From the NCBI GenBank assembly GCA_001600455.1, contig BCKC01000004.1, positions 1,736,001 to 1,800,000 on the forward strand: a DNA stretch of 64,000 nucleotides. The letters are read 5' to 3'. Below the pieces are notes generated by a model. It was not told where the DNA came from, made no database searches, and saw only the letters and a list, made by a program, of their open reading frames with translations. Each line of letters begins with the position of its first letter. Within the stretch, counting starts at the first letter, position 1. The translations under genes and the position numbers were made by a program. This DNA is from Endocalyx cinctus. Its lineage: Eukaryota > Ascomycota > Sordariomycetes > Amphisphaeriales > Apiosporaceae. Below are positions 61,480-64,000 of this stretch, one piece after another.

Positions 61480-62770
61480 GTCATGAAGACTCTCGTGGCA
61501 AGAGAAGTGTATTTGAACAATGCAAAGGTACGATGGAAGACGACTGGAAATCATGGAGAAATATGGGAATATGGGTATATGGGTACTTGATATATGGTTC
61601 AACGGAAATGGGAGTAACCTGTTGGCTCTTTTTATTTCCTCCTAATCTTTTTCAAATGGGAAGTGGAAGGTGTTTGGCGTTTTAAAATATGGAACTGACG
61701 CGGGAACAAGCAGTCAGTTCGTTACTTTGCATTATTATCATACACATGGCCGATCATTTTCATCAGGTATAGATGAAATTACATGTCTCACTTTGTCAGT
61801 CTCAATGCTCAATTTTCTGTTGGCTTGAGAAGATGTGGCTCAATGTATAGTTGCCCTGGCTTTATGTATACTAAGGAAGTTTTTTTTTTCTTTTTTCTCT
61901 CCATTTCGCCCTTTCTTTTTTATCTCGTAAAGATTCCCAGATAGTGAGTTTGAGTATTGTATTATGAAATAAATATTTGCGATGAATTGATTAAAAGCAA
62001 ATCACGGTATGTCTCTTATATGATGATTGTTCATAAAAACAAGTTGCTAGGCAAATATTATTCGACTCGGCTCTGATTAATATTGATACGCAGCTTCCAG
62101 AGATGGATACTATCTTATTACGTGCCTTCCTCTAGTTGTATATCTGTAATAACGCACGGGTACTTTCTTCTTCATCTTTGCCTCTCTCACCTACTAACAA
62201 CCATTTCTAGATGGGTGCATGGACAACAACCATACTTCTTACTCTTACATTGGACTTTCTTTTCTTTTAAGTCTTTTCTCTCCTAGAAGAAAGATATATA
62301 TCGACTTTTCTTAAGATCGGATAATCGTCATATTTGAGTGAATCCCTTTCCTCATTTTGTACTCTTCTTTCTTCTTCTTTTTTTCTCTTATTCTTGTCAC
62401 ATTGATTTCTTATTATAGTGGTAAACGTACCGCGAACTGCCCGAGTATAAGTAGCTAGCAGCCCAGCTAGCCTAGTACAACGCGGTACTACCCTGCTACC
62501 ACCCTGCTACCGTAGCACCTGCCAATTAATGGTAAGCAAAAAGCTAAGATAGGACTTGCTCTTATCGTTATCGGTAGTACGTAGTGGGACCGAATCTTTT
62601 ACCTTTTATTTTCCAACCCTCCAATGAATGGTATTCTTAATCAACTTTTTTTTTCTTTCTTCCTTGACTGACATTCACTATTCAGCCTTGCGCGCTCTTA
62701 TTTACTTATTATTTTTTCGTCGTAAACTCTTTGCGCCTGCAGGCTATTTTTTTAATTCTTTTTTTCAAAA
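61480..62770. other. Spacer and prp43 promoter region
   Basis: About 1.3 kb between tandem genes. It holds the KDM4 3' region, a CT-rich stretch (about 62340-62400) and a short direct repeat of ACCCTGCTACC (62490-62515). T-rich leader sequence follows up to the prp43 ATG. No gene is seen. Confidence 0.5.

Positions 62771-64000
<1,230 letters not shown>

Overview
This window reads as nuclear DNA of a filamentous ascomycete (Pezizomycotina, probably Sordariomycetes; class-level placement is inference). The evidence is short introns of about 50-140 nt with GTATGT/GTAAGT donors and CTAAC/CTGAC-type branch sites, fungal-type protein families (a KDM4/KdmA-like demethylase, a Prp43 helicase), and AT-rich spacers full of A/T tracts and tetranucleotide repeats. 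Two undetermined bases (5818, 5827) mark draft assembly.

Layout. 1-16.2 kb: gene desert with microsatellites, homopolymer tracts, small inverted repeats and at most one decayed short reading frame. 16.2-25.6 kb: gene cluster with ARPC5 (+), a 12-finger C2H2 protein (+) followed by a decayed continuation of its finger array, NDUFAF5 (-), and AP-2 alpha adaptin (+, seven exons including a 14-nt microexon). 27.1-33.0 kb: three plus-strand genes, namely an unrecognised single-pass membrane protein, a GT8 glycosyltransferase and a YggS/PLPBP-type PLP-binding protein. 33.0-49.5 kb: second desert of about 16.5 kb, with a possible gene relic near 33.4-33.8 kb and a 45-nt poly-C tract. 49.5-51.1 kb: one Ser/Pro-rich hypothetical protein. 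51.1-56.0 kb: spacer with a broken minus-strand coding relic at about 53.8-54.6 kb. 56.0-64.0 kb: a KDM4-type JmjN/JmjC/PHD histone demethylase, then the 5' part of the DEAH helicase gene prp43, which runs off the window.

The genes do not form a pathway. They are mostly housekeeping genes (actin branching, complex I assembly, endocytosis, vitamin B6 homeostasis, chromatin, splicing and ribosome biogenesis) in islands between gene-poor blocks. Only NDUFAF5 and AP-2 alpha are divergent, sharing a 1.1-kb interval. All exon joins were inferred by eye from splice signals and expected family sequence, and every join keeps the reading frame.

The most interesting signals are the decayed zinc-finger tail, whose four in-frame stops can each be explained by a single C-to-T change at CpA; two stop-free introns of 3n length, one of which would add a hydrophobic segment if retained; the 14-nt microexon; and an uncharacterised membrane protein with an internal duplication. 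I found no convincing new multi-gene system.
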